The notes beneath the pieces are model-generated. The model saw nothing but the letters and a program-made list of their open reading frames with translations, searched no databases and was not told where the DNA came from. Both the position numbers and the translations under genes were made by a program. Shown here in pieces: positions 21,652-33,600 of a DNA stretch of 64,000 bases. Numbering within the stretch: the first letter of the stretch is position 1; the number at the start of each line of letters is the position of its first letter. Source of the DNA: Oryzias latipes (Eukaryota; Chordata; Actinopteri; Beloniformes; Adrianichthyidae); assembly GCF_002234675.1 (NCBI RefSeq), contig NC_019869.2:8705015-8769014 (forward strand), read 5' to 3'.

Positions 21652-24600
21652 CTGGAGGTACAGAGGAGAAAAGTCAAAGGCAGCTCGGAATCATGGGAAG
21701 CCATCCAACTCACAGAAAGTACATAAAAAGACTTTAAATTCAAATTGGACTTTTTTTGGACACTTTATCATCTCAGAAAGTATTAACCCTTACTACTCCG
21801 GGTCTTTTGGAGCTTTTACTTCTTTATAATTTGCTCTAATCTTTTCTTTTTTTGAATTGAAGGTTTCTTGTGGCAACGTTTGATGTTCATCTCTGTGGTA
21901 CAAGCCCAGCTTCTTTTTATAGAGATTGTTTCAATACATTGATCAGGAATTCTAAAACGAACCTGAAACAGCTAAAAAAAAAAACTTTATTCCATTAAGT
22001 AAATGTTGACATGTATTTAAATGTGAAAATAATAAATAAATAATCACAAAAAAAAAGATCAAACTGTTAAAATAAAATGGTCAAAATCCAAAAACAAAGT
22101 AAAAAACAAGGTCAAAACAGTGTAAAAATTAATATAAAAACCAGGCAAACCTAAATATACAATAGCAGCGGTTCCATGGACAAAAGTAATCAGAATAAAC
22201 GCCTGATCAGAATAAAAATGTAAAACACGCCGTTCAAAATGCTCCGCCCCGATCAGACTCATTTAGATCCAAATTTCTTTCCGATCGGGATAGGTAGCTT
22301 ATACCGATTGTTGATCCGATTGTGGCCACTACTGCTCTGTTTTAGGCCATGTATAGACGGTGTGGTGCTCCAGAGAAGAATACCATGTCTCTGAGCAAAG
22401 CAGTCGGACTTCTAGCTTTGCGTTTACAGGCAGGGGGGGGGGGGGGGGGGGGGGGGGGCTTTGTTACGGTGTAAAGGCCCGTTCACACCGGGACGAATTT
22501 CGCCGGCGATTTTCGCCGACGTTTAACGCCTCGTGACTAAACAAAGGGCACCAATGAGAGTGTGCACACCGACGCGAAAAAACGCCACGCGTCAAAGCGT
22601 CAAAAAAAAAAAACGCCTCGGGTTCGTTTTTTTTTTCGAAATCTATTCGACCAATGAGAATGGCGCTTTTGCACACGTGTCTGGAGCTTCTGAAGTTACA
22701 GTAAAACACAACTTGGGGGCGCTCAAACACAAAACTGCCTTGCTGAGCACACTTACCAGCGAAGAAGATAGACGCCAAGTAGCGTCTCCACTGCCGCGAA
22801 GAAATAATGACGGACATTCTAAAATATCCCCGAACCAAGCACCAGTTGGAGCTACTGGTGCTTGAAATATTCATGTTTTCTTTGTATTATTCTGACAAGC
22901 GCGTAAACACTTGCTCTCTTCTTCTGAGGGAAAAGCGACTTTAAGAAGCGTAAAGTTGCGCAGCGCCACCTTGTGTACAGGAGTATTTCTGTTTACATTA
23001 AGCGCCATCTAATGTCAGGGAAGGAAATTGCATTTTCGCTCGGCTCATCGTCAGCGAAAATCGCCTGGGTGTGAACACAAAAAACGTGGCGAAAAACGCT
23101 GGCGAATAACGCCTGGCGAATATTCGTCCCGGTGTGTACGGGCCTTTAGGCTTCAGACCGCTGTCTCCGAGTGTCTCGGAGCAGAGGAGCGGCTTTGGGA
23201 CGGTGTGTGAGCTGTGAATGCGGCAATGCCGGTCCCGCACAGTCATGAGAAACCGTGTAAACAATCACATGAATTCATGTTTCCAGTCGTGTCCAGACAA
23301 AATAAAGGCTTTTGTTATTACCACATACCTGCGAGCAGCAAAGATGCACATTGCAGGATTGCCCGCACAGATTTTTAAATTCATCCACGGCTAAATGTTG
23401 TTGGCTGTATTGACCTAATCCTAACCCTTCTTCTGGGTACGTGCAGCCAAATACGCCCATTTGGGGTTGATAGTAGTTGAGGAAGTTATGAAGTTAATGA
23501 AGTTATGTAGTTAACTTGTGCGCTTTACCGTGGTGTCTGAGCGGGAGTCTTGTCCTTGCCGGGAGTCTTCAACATTGACTTGCTGGATCTGCTGCCGGAC
23601 TGCGGCGTCTTGTGTTTGCCCGCGCTCCCTGGTGTGCTGTAGTTCTTGGATAACGTGGATAAAAAATCCCGATTCGCGCCTTGATGTCTGGATGTCTGAC
23701 TGCAAGCGTTGCAGGTGGCCATCTGAGAAAAAGCAACAGGAGGGAAGTAAAGATCTTCAGTCAAACTGCACTTTCAGTTTCCAGGTCTCACATGGTCATG
23801 TCCAAGCGGCGTATGACTTTTGTTTGTTCTGTTCATTCCTTTTTTTTTTTTTTTACAAACAACCAACTTTCATTAGAAGCTGTATGATGCATGCTCCTCA
23901 CAAACTCCAATGGAAGCCAAACCTTGTACTCATCACTGTAAGGAAACAAATTTGTGTTTTAAAAAAATTGTGATGGTTTAAAGATCATTGAATGTTCATG
24001 TGGAGAAGATAACACAAGAACGAATGCCATTTAGATGAAATATGTCCATATACAAGTACTTGTATGTATGCCAGAACATTTTGTTATTTAAAATTAGTAA
24101 TGGAATTTTCTGAATTTCTACTGTTGATGTGTTTAATAAATTATATTAGAACCTTTGTCAAAAATTTGGAACAACTCCTTCAGTCAAAAATCTGTCATAA
24201 TTACATCCGTTAAAAATCTTTCACAATTACTTCTGTCAAAACTCTGTTGGAATCACCTTTACCAAAAATCTGTCAAAATTAATTCTGTCAACAATCTGTC
24301 AAAACTACTTATAAAATCTGTCAGAATTACATCCATCAAAGATCTGTCACAGCTACTTCTGTCAACATTTTTTTAATTTGATTTTGATTTGAAATGGTTT
24401 ATTTCAAATCAAATAAGAATAAGACACAACAACAATACCATCATCAGTTATACATTCATACAATGACGAATCAAACTTAGGACATAAAATTAAATATTGC
24501 TTAAAAGGGAGTGGAAGGAAGCAAACTCATATAATCCCACCTCTGTTCTACTGTAACCTTTTTATTACATGATTTATCAATATCCGGTTCATAACTTTTA

Positions 24601-27600
24601 TCAGACAGAATTAAGAATCCTGAAGTATCACTAAAGCACATGACAAAGATGAATGACTTCAGTTATTATGGAAAAAATAACTTTTAGAAATCAACATGGG
24701 AAATGCAGATCAGTTATTCAAAATATATGCAAATTATGTTACTTGTAAAAGTCATGTATATGATTAATAAAAATAATACTATATCAGTAAAGTAGACATA
24801 ACACTGTTTCAAAAATTTTCTTAGCAAAATTTGATCAAGTATCAAAAATTAAAGTATGTGCAAAATTATGTTACATTAGGAAAAATAATGAGTCAATTTT
24901 TCAATTTTTTGAGCAAGTGAAGTAATATCCTTAAAAATCTGTCAATTTAACTATTTTCAATAATTGATTAAGCATTTTTTTTAATAAAAAGACAAGAATC
25001 TGTGATCATTACTTCCGTCCTAAATCTGTCACAACTACTAGTGAAAAACCCAATGTGACCATTTTTTAAGCATTTTCTTCTGGTCACGGCAGCAAAATTA
25101 GACATTTGGGACAATTCCAAGGTACAATTATCTATTTATTGAATCCCTGTGATCTAGATATCAGTTGCATACTGTGAAAAGTCTCTTCAGCTTGGACTCT
25201 CATTGAATCATCAGTAGTTACAGAGCAACTGCAAAAGACTGCACAAAGGTCTTTCTCTAGACTTGAAATAAAACCCAAATCCCACAACCATGAAGTTGTT
25301 AGAACACCTAAATTGAATTTTTTTTATGGAATCAAATTTTTTTAGCATATCTGATTCAAGCTGTTTAGAACCCAAGATGGAGAACTCACCGAAATGAATG
25401 CAGCCATTTTTAAGGTTCCGACAGAAAGTTGAGCGTCAGCGACGTCGGCCCACAGAGATCCTTTCAACGTGACTGTGTGAAGAGTCTGCAGCACAGACCT
25501 GCATGCCCCGCTTTATACTGACCAGAGCCTGAACACGACCCAGCCGGATTTACAGGGGGGTGTGGCTGAAGGACTGACCAGTGCTTTGGCAAAGGGCAGT
25601 CCAAATAAACGCGTTTGAGGAACAAATGCTAAATAACATTATTGCTAATGCACTTTTTATGGATTACATAAGCAAAAACCCAATTAAAAGAAGAAAAATA
25701 AATAAAGAAACATTTTATCTACTAAAAGACAATTTTTTGAATGATTGTATTCCAGTTACTCATACATTTCACAAAATACTGACAATAATGCCAACTAGAC
25801 ATGTTTATTTGCAAAAAACTAATACATTCTGCATTTTAAGAGCACCTTTTTTCTATATAAACATATACACTAGTACAGCTTCAACATTTAAAGTGCTTAT
25901 AGATTTTTAAAATGACTAGTGAAGAAGTGCATATTAATTAATTTGATTAAATATTGGAAAGTTTTTACTCAAATTTGTAGTTGTAAATTTTGAGTATTTT
26001 TATGTTAAAAGTACTAACATATCTAGCCTATTAAATTTTACTATAGTACATTTAGACAGCAACATAATACATTTAAATAAGTCACTACATGACTTAAACA
26101 ACTACATTTAGTATCTTAGCCTTCTGTTAATTCCACCTCTCAACTGTTTCATCACATGGTTGAGAGCAAAGAAAAGAGAAAGCATTATAGTTATGAATAC
26201 ATGTTAGTAGATAAAGTAGCAGAGATTTTCACTACTTCTGGTAGTTGACAGTGAACAGTTGGACTGGTCCATCTAAAGCCTTAGTCACGTGGACCAGTAC
26301 CGAGGGTGGACTTGTAAGGGTGCTGCAGGTTTTTGGGTAGTCCAGGCGCGTGGTAAGTTTAGACAGTAATGGCTGCATCTTAAGGTGACCACATGTGTCT
26401 TGCGGGTCCCTTAAGGCTTGTGCGTCCACCTTAACGGACCTCATGAAAATGGAACGTACCATTGTTGTGCGTGTGGTAAGTCTATCATGAAGTATTTGTA
26501 AGGCTAGTGTAAGCTGCTCGTCTTAGGATGTACGGATGATGCGGTTGTACGGAGCCCTAATGCCATACTGGAGTCGTTTGTAAGGTCTGAGTACTGGAGA
26601 AGGGACTTCCGGGACCGTATGAAGCAGTGACGGGGATCTGTCGGAGACCTTGGTGGAATATAAGATGATCTACTTGCCCCTTCACCCTTACTTACCCTTG
26701 TGTGCTGTAGGTTGCCACAAGGTTTTGGTACCACCCATCACCTGCAGCCGGCCGGTAAGAAAAAATTTGTTCACAAACTTTTTTGCTCAATGGGCTTACC
26801 GAGCGGTTTACGACTTTGATATTTCTTGCGGACCACCTATGTGCCCTGTGCAAGTTTGCCCATTTTTCATCAGCAAACTGTCTGTATCCACCCATAAGGG
26901 CAGTTGTGACAAGTGGTTTAGACGGGATGAAATTCAAAAAGACAGCTGGCCTCAGATTGATGATTACTGCTAGAAAGACATCATGCAACACAAGACTGCC
27001 AAAACGAAAGATATAACAAAAAGGAATCTAAATCATTTATCCCAAATGAGTTAAACAACACATGTTTTAATCAAACAGCAGCAAACGTAAGGTAGGCAGA
27101 ACATATCTATATACACTAATGCTAGGGGGGAGGAAAAAGGTAAGCAATCCTGAGAACCTGAGATTCAATCCAAGCCATCACGTGTACCCATTTAATTTAT
27201 GTTAATCCTTTGACATGATGTGTATGCACTTGAAGAGAAGAACATGTGAGCTGCTGCTAGGAGAGATTTGATTTCCTCATCTTGGCTTCCTGTCAGCAAG
27301 TAAACCTGTGACCAATCAAGCATATGGCAAAAGTGAAATGTTCAGGGCGACCAGAGGATAAGCCGCCATCTATACACAGCTAGAGGTATATTGAGGCCAA
27401 GGTTTTTTTTTTTTAGTTAGAAATAGAAAATCTGGGCTGAACATACGGTTGGGGAAAGAATGACAGGCATGTGACTTTAATCCAAAGCAAAAGCATTTTG
27501 TCCTTTAACCTGTTTATTGTGCCAGTGGGTCAGCATCAAGCCTTCAGACAGGCAAAGACACGTGCTCCTTCTGCTCTACAGGCTTCTTGTTGTTTAACCC

Positions 27601-30600
27601 CGTTTTGACTGATGGCAGCAGCTGCTTTTCCATGACACATATACACAAAACTTGATTGAAATTCTAGAAATGTAGAAAAAACACAATATCGCAATTACAC
27701 CGTTTCCATCAAAGGAGACGTCTGTGGCTTATTCAGGCCATCGAGTGGCAAACTACGTGGGAGCGGCGACAGACGATTTTACATGGTTGGTGATTTTACA
27801 GAGGAGCTGTGGATCCAACAATTCTGCAAGACTCACTCAACTATTGATGAGCTGTGTGATGCTGTGGCGCCCACTGTGCAGTGTCCGAGGCAGCCAGTTC
27901 CTACCAAGAAGCGCATTGCCATCCGGTTGGGTGTCACTTGACTCATTCAATTCAAAAAAACTGTTTCCAATACAGTTATTGAGAAATGTTCCAATTTCGA
28001 TGCGCCTCTAAAGTCGCTTCCTTCAAGCGCAAAGACGTTCTTTGATAAATGCGAGTTTTTTGAAATTGTTCTTTCCATTGGGCAAATTTATTATCGCAAA
28101 TCTAATTTCATAGTCAATGGAAACACAGCTACTGACAGACACATTTAATCATAATTACACACGAATGTATCTGTTGAGCCCATGAGGTGCAGTGGTGTCA
28201 AGCCGTTATAGACCCATTTCAATAAAAAATTGTAATTTTGGTCTTTTTAAACATGTTTTTGTGGCAATTTTCGGTTGATGGAGAATATATATAAAGAAAG
28301 TTTAAATTAAAATTGCATTTCTGAGTATTTCTTTATTCAAATCATTGTGAAACAGGAGCAGATGCAATCGCTTTGTGCCAATGGTCCCACCCACAATTTA
28401 GTTTAAAAAACTTTTTTTTTTAGCTTTGACTGAGCAGAAAACTTTTCAAAATATCTTAAAAGTAACATCATTTCATAATAATTTCATGGAAAAGAATGGA
28501 AATCCATATTCCAGACTGTCGAAATGACATATTTAACCCTAACCAATAGGCGCCTAAAAAAGAGGCGTACAATGTCAACAACCCCCACATAAATCATTTC
28601 TGCAGATGGAGTTCTATCTTTAGCACTCGCTCCATAAATAGTATGCTTCCTGTCATTCTTTCTGCTGCCAGAGATTGACCTGAAAAGAATGATCCGCACA
28701 AGAGGATGAAGCCGAGCAGGGTAAGGGGTGAGTGAAAGCATTAGATGCACATTAACATCCCGCCCGCGCACAGAAAACCGTTCGTGCGAATGTTTAAAAG
28801 TGCTAAATGTCAGCGGTGAGACAGAGTATTAATACGTGCATGGCCGAGCGTGTGAAAGTCTCTGTGGAGTCAATCGATACAAATAGAGTCAAAGCAGGAG
28901 ACCAATTGAAATATCAATATTGGCAGGAACATATTTTCTTTTTAACAAGCTCGGTTTACTTTGAGTCCAGTTAACCACGTTATTTAGATAATCTGAATTT
29001 GAAATCAGACGGGCAGCAAAAATTGGCAATTTTTAGGAAAAACTGGCTTTTTGGGCTGCAATAATCCCAAAAAATGCCTGAAAGATTCTGATTTATGGGG
29101 AATGTTATTAGTATTTATGGGGATGACTTTAACTCTGACAAACCATCTGATAGAAAGTAGAATTCCATCAGGAGCAGACACAGAAGAAAGAAAAGGAGAA
29201 CAACAAAGTATCTTTCTTAGCACCATTTAGGGGATTTTCATCTCCTGTGAGCCACAACCTAACTTTATCCTATATCTGCTGCAAGAAAATCTGAAAAAAA
29301 ATCTGATTTAGAATGCTTCGAAGACAGTCCTTCAAAAAGCTGCTCATGCACATCAAAGAGAACTAAACACGCCATAAAAACAGGAGATCTACAACTACAA
29401 GAATGAATACCTGTTCCTCATGTGGTCATGTTCTATTTGACTTGACTTACTCTAAATGAATGAGTTATTTTAATCACTGCATTTGGAAGATGTAGCACAA
29501 CAAAAACCACTAAAGGATGCAGTCATTCCAATGGTTTCCCACTGCCTTCATTTCTCACAAGTCTTAACAAACACGTCTTTATGTTACACTCATCCAAAGG
29601 AGGCGCTAAGAACACACAAGACCCATTTTTCCTGCTCATGTAGTGTCTCTCTTCTGGTCAGCATTGCTATTCTATGTCAGACCCTGTGGGCTAAAGAAAG
29701 ACAATCTTTCCTAATCCCTCTTTCTTTTACTGCTTCCCCGCTGCCTCTTTGAACTCAGATGAATTCCAGCTTTCTATCTGTGGCTTTGCTTGTTGCCATG
29801 TGGTCTTCTGAGACATGACTGGCCTTTGACCATGAAAACAGAGAGGAAGAATACCTTGGAGGACATTTTTGTGGTGGATTGGCTTCTTGATGTCATTTTC
29901 AAATAGAAGCATTCTCTATTGTGATAACTACTGAGACAAAGGGGGCAACTCACGAGTGTAATAGTCAATAAACCACAGAAAGGCAATGCTTGACCAGTAT
30001 CAAACCGCAAAGAAAAGAAGACAAATAAACTCAGAGGAATAAATAAGATAAACTATTAATTTTGCTGCGTAACAAGTTTGTTTTTGTGTAGTAGATTCTG
30101 ATGAATCTGGAATATTTCTCTCATCATCCTACATGTACTGTTTAATGGAAAAAAGGGTTTACTGCTCCAAACATTTTTATTAGATTAAACATCTAAACAT
30201 TTACAAGTGGAAAGGAAAAAAAGTATTTCTTAGCCACCAATTCTGCAAGTTCTCCACCTTTAAACAAAAAGAGCAAGGTCCTTAATGTTCATCAGAGGTT
30301 CACTTCAGCTGTTAGACAGAAAAACAGAATCCAGGAATCTTAAAAAGCTTTACACACTGATGATAATTAGTGCATTTTTGATGTAAAAAAATTAGTCTTT
30401 TACTCGTCTGTTTTGTGTTTGGGTTACAAGCAAATGTTTTTCTATTTTCAAACTTTTTGACTTGATTAAGTTAGTTAGCCAATTTCTATTTAGCAATAAT
30501 CTAATCATAAGCATACCACGAGGGATTCATAAAATCAAATTACAAACATTCATCAAATCATTTGAATTTTTCAGATCACAGTTGTTATCTTTTTTCTTAA

Positions 30601-33600
30601 GCTGCTCCTCTTCCTCTACCTTTAATTTTTCTTTTCTCTCCTGATCTTAATTCTGTAGCCCTTGTGCTATCCTAGGCACTTTAACATTGGGAGTTGGGTC
30701 ATCTAGACCCACTAGACAGGGCACTGAACCTTTTTTCTTCAATGATTTGTGATCTTCACTGGTGTCCATGGATTACATGAAATCTTTCCACCTTTATCCA
30801 CCTTTGTCATGGTAGGGAGAACACATCAATGGAAGGGGGGGTCATCTAAGATAGCACAAGGGTTATTTACATCTTTCAACTGTGTTCAAATGTTGAAAGT
30901 CAACACATATACAGTATAGGTGGATTGGCTTCAGACTGCCACACTGAACCCCACCTTGCATCTGGTGGTAGGCGGGCGCCTGTGTTCGGCAGTGGAGCCG
31001 CCAAGAGTGTGTGAATGTGTGTGTGACTGGGTGAATGGGTCTGTGACTGTTAAGCGCTTTGGGCCTTGTAGGTAGATAAGCGCTATATAAGTATAAGCCA
31101 TTTAGGCCAACCCCTCTCGCCAATCAGGAGTGAGCTTGTTGTAAGTCAACACCCCTACAAATTTACAAAAAAACCTGTCAAAAGTGTTGAAATTTGGACG
31201 TGGGGGCCAGCAAGGACCACGTACTTTTATTAAGACATCTGATTGGTCAGCTTATAACTACAGAAAAAAAATGTATGTAAAAAAATATTAGCAATAACAT
31301 ATAAAAAAAAAGTAGCAAAACAAGAATACCGTAATTTCCGCATTATTAGCCGCTACTTTTGTCATAAGCTTTCAACCATGTGGCTTATTCAATGATGCGG
31401 CTAATTTATGCAATTTTATGGATTTTTTCTAACGACTGCTAGGGGCGCTAGAGCAGAAAAGGTAAGACTGAGACGGGGGAATACGGCATATTAGGGGTGT
31501 GCCAAAATATCGATATGGTGATGTATCGCGATATTTACTCCCGTGATTGATTATCGATACATCTTAATCAAGTATCGACCTTTTATTTACGTTTGAAGAC
31601 CCTGTAAAACGTTATATTAATCATCCTTTGGTAAGACGACACTTCGGAGGGTCGATATGGGGCGCTCGTTGCGAGATTGGCTGTTGTGGGCGGACAAGGA
31701 AGAATACACATTCAAACAAAGATGGCGGAGGGGAAAAACAAGGAGAGTGGCGCGAGCAGCAAGTTAAAAGACGCGCCAGCAGCATTTAAGCTGCATCACC
31801 CGGAGTTGTGTGAGAAAGCCGCGGCTGTTGCTGGCCTGAAGCCGACACAGTCCGGCGTGGATACCTTTTTCCAGGCGAAGCTACCACCGTCTTCTGCGAG
31901 AGCTGGGGCAAAAGCAAACAGGATTGCTGTTTAAATGGACAAGGGGCTCCGTCCCTGCAGCGAGGTGGAGAACGAGGGTTTTTATTGAATGCATTAGAGC
32001 AATGCTTTGACATTCCCTCTCGGAAATACTGAAAAAAAATTATCCCTGCACTGTACGCTCAGACCAGAGCTATGGTTGAGATGGAAACAACAGAAAGAGT
32101 GGCATCTTGACGCTAAAAAGCCTGAGGTTCTAAAGAAAAACATGAACATATAAACATACATCACATGCAGCTGTTCCCCAAACGTTTTGTTCACAAATAT
32201 GTTTACTTTTAGATGCACTTTAAGTTAATGTATTTTATCCCTGGTAATTTATTTTGAAAGCAGTTTATGTCTTACTTATGACAGTTTATGTCTAACTTAA
32301 AGGAAAGTACCGTCTTTCTTTGTAAATATATCATGTGTTGAACCTTCCCTGCTATTACTTTTTGTTCTTTCTGACGGTGGTCAGTAAATGCAGGGGAGAT
32401 CCTATCCGCATAAGGCGGATCTTCCTTTGGTTGTTCACTTCCCCGTTGGGACCCTCAGAGCCTCCAGAGCGGGTTAATAAAGAATCATTCACTGTTCTTC
32501 TGGGGGAAAACTTCTTTTATTACTGTTCCCCTTCACTCTGTATTTCAAACATGAACGCCCACCCCCAACACACTATTGCTCCGTGCTCTCAGTCCCTCTT
32601 GCGTTGCAAGCGCCCCCCCCCTTTCTTACACACGCGGTGCGCGGTTTCAGCACATCCACATCCTCATTCTGCAGCACATGTTTCAATGTGGACACATGCG
32701 GCTTATAGACATGTATGTACAAAATGGTTTATCCTTAAAAAATGTAATGGGTGCGGCTTATAATAAGGTGCACTCTTTAGTCCGGAAATTACGGTAGTTA
32801 TTCTGACAAATATAAAGAGACTGAGTGGTAGCCGTTTTAATTTCATAAAAAAAAGTCTATAGGATTTCAGCTTCTTGGAGTCAGTGGGTTCTGTCAAACA
32901 GGAAGTACCCACTTGCCCACTTTGGGAGGGGGGAGGGGTCACTCAGTCCAGCTCCCATATACAGTTAACAGCAATAATACATAACACCAAAGAGGCTCTG
33001 TGTGTCCCTCTCTAATCAATGCTCCCTGTTGCCTGGGAAGGTTACCCTTTGGTTGCACGCTGCATCAATGGGATTCTCAACTAAAAGGCTTCATGTACAG
33101 AGTGGGTCAGGAAGCGTGGAACATGTTTTCGATTTTTTTTTCATTTGGTGAGGTCTATTACGGAAATGGAGAGCAGGAAAATAATGTAGAAGGGCAAGGA
33201 GAAAGAATGGCAGAACTAAAGAATTCCAGCCACAAAGGCAAACAAAACTAGATCCAACGCAACAGTTTCTAGAAACTAAAGGCCATTTTAAATCAGTTTT
33301 AGAATGGTTTAATCACACATTGTTTTGATTTTCTTAGTTACAAAAACCTGCAATATTATTCATCTGTATTTTTTAACTGTTTTTGTTGTGTTTTGCGTCC
33401 TCACCAGTACTGAGGAAGACTTTTGGAAGCGAAACAGTAGCTTCTTCTGCATGACGGTCAGCTTCTTTCCTCTGGCCTTTCTGAGCAGGATGCTCTGCAC
33501 CACTGGCGACGGACGCCTCTTGGGCCGAAGCCGAACTCTGACATCATCGGGTTTCAGCCACTGACAGCAGTACTGACACACAGAGGTGCTGTGCAGCAAA

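Larger units (their letters stand above)
22330..23470. mobile_element. Decayed hAT-type relic carrying a nested MITE
   Basis: Sequence after 23150 (TGTTTCCAGTCGTGTCC, AATAAAGGC, TGTTATTACCAC) matches 62960-63020 inside the hAT element at 62428-63608, and CTTTGTTAC after a G-run is shared too. The ends are not resolved. It sits in intron 3 of the C18orf21 homologue. Confidence 0.5.

Noticed and set aside
21652..21708. Longer exon 4 of the C18orf21 homologue using a GAG acceptor
   Set aside because: In frame, but GAG is a weak acceptor and the extra residues do not resemble the family; the CAG site at 21652 fits better.
21780..21830. A further piggyBac MITE starting TTAACCCTTACTACTCCGGG
   Set aside because: Only one end is visible; no matching inverted end or second TTAA was found nearby.
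22464..22874. 136-codon minus-strand frame, and its twin at 40806-41174
   Set aside because: Both are reverse translations of the AAAGGCCCG element; similarity between them is due to the repeat, not to a gene.
33360..33599. Start codon at 33599 for the CQYC-containing frame
   Set aside because: It is TTG within exon 2; the real start is the ATG in exon 1 at 38034.
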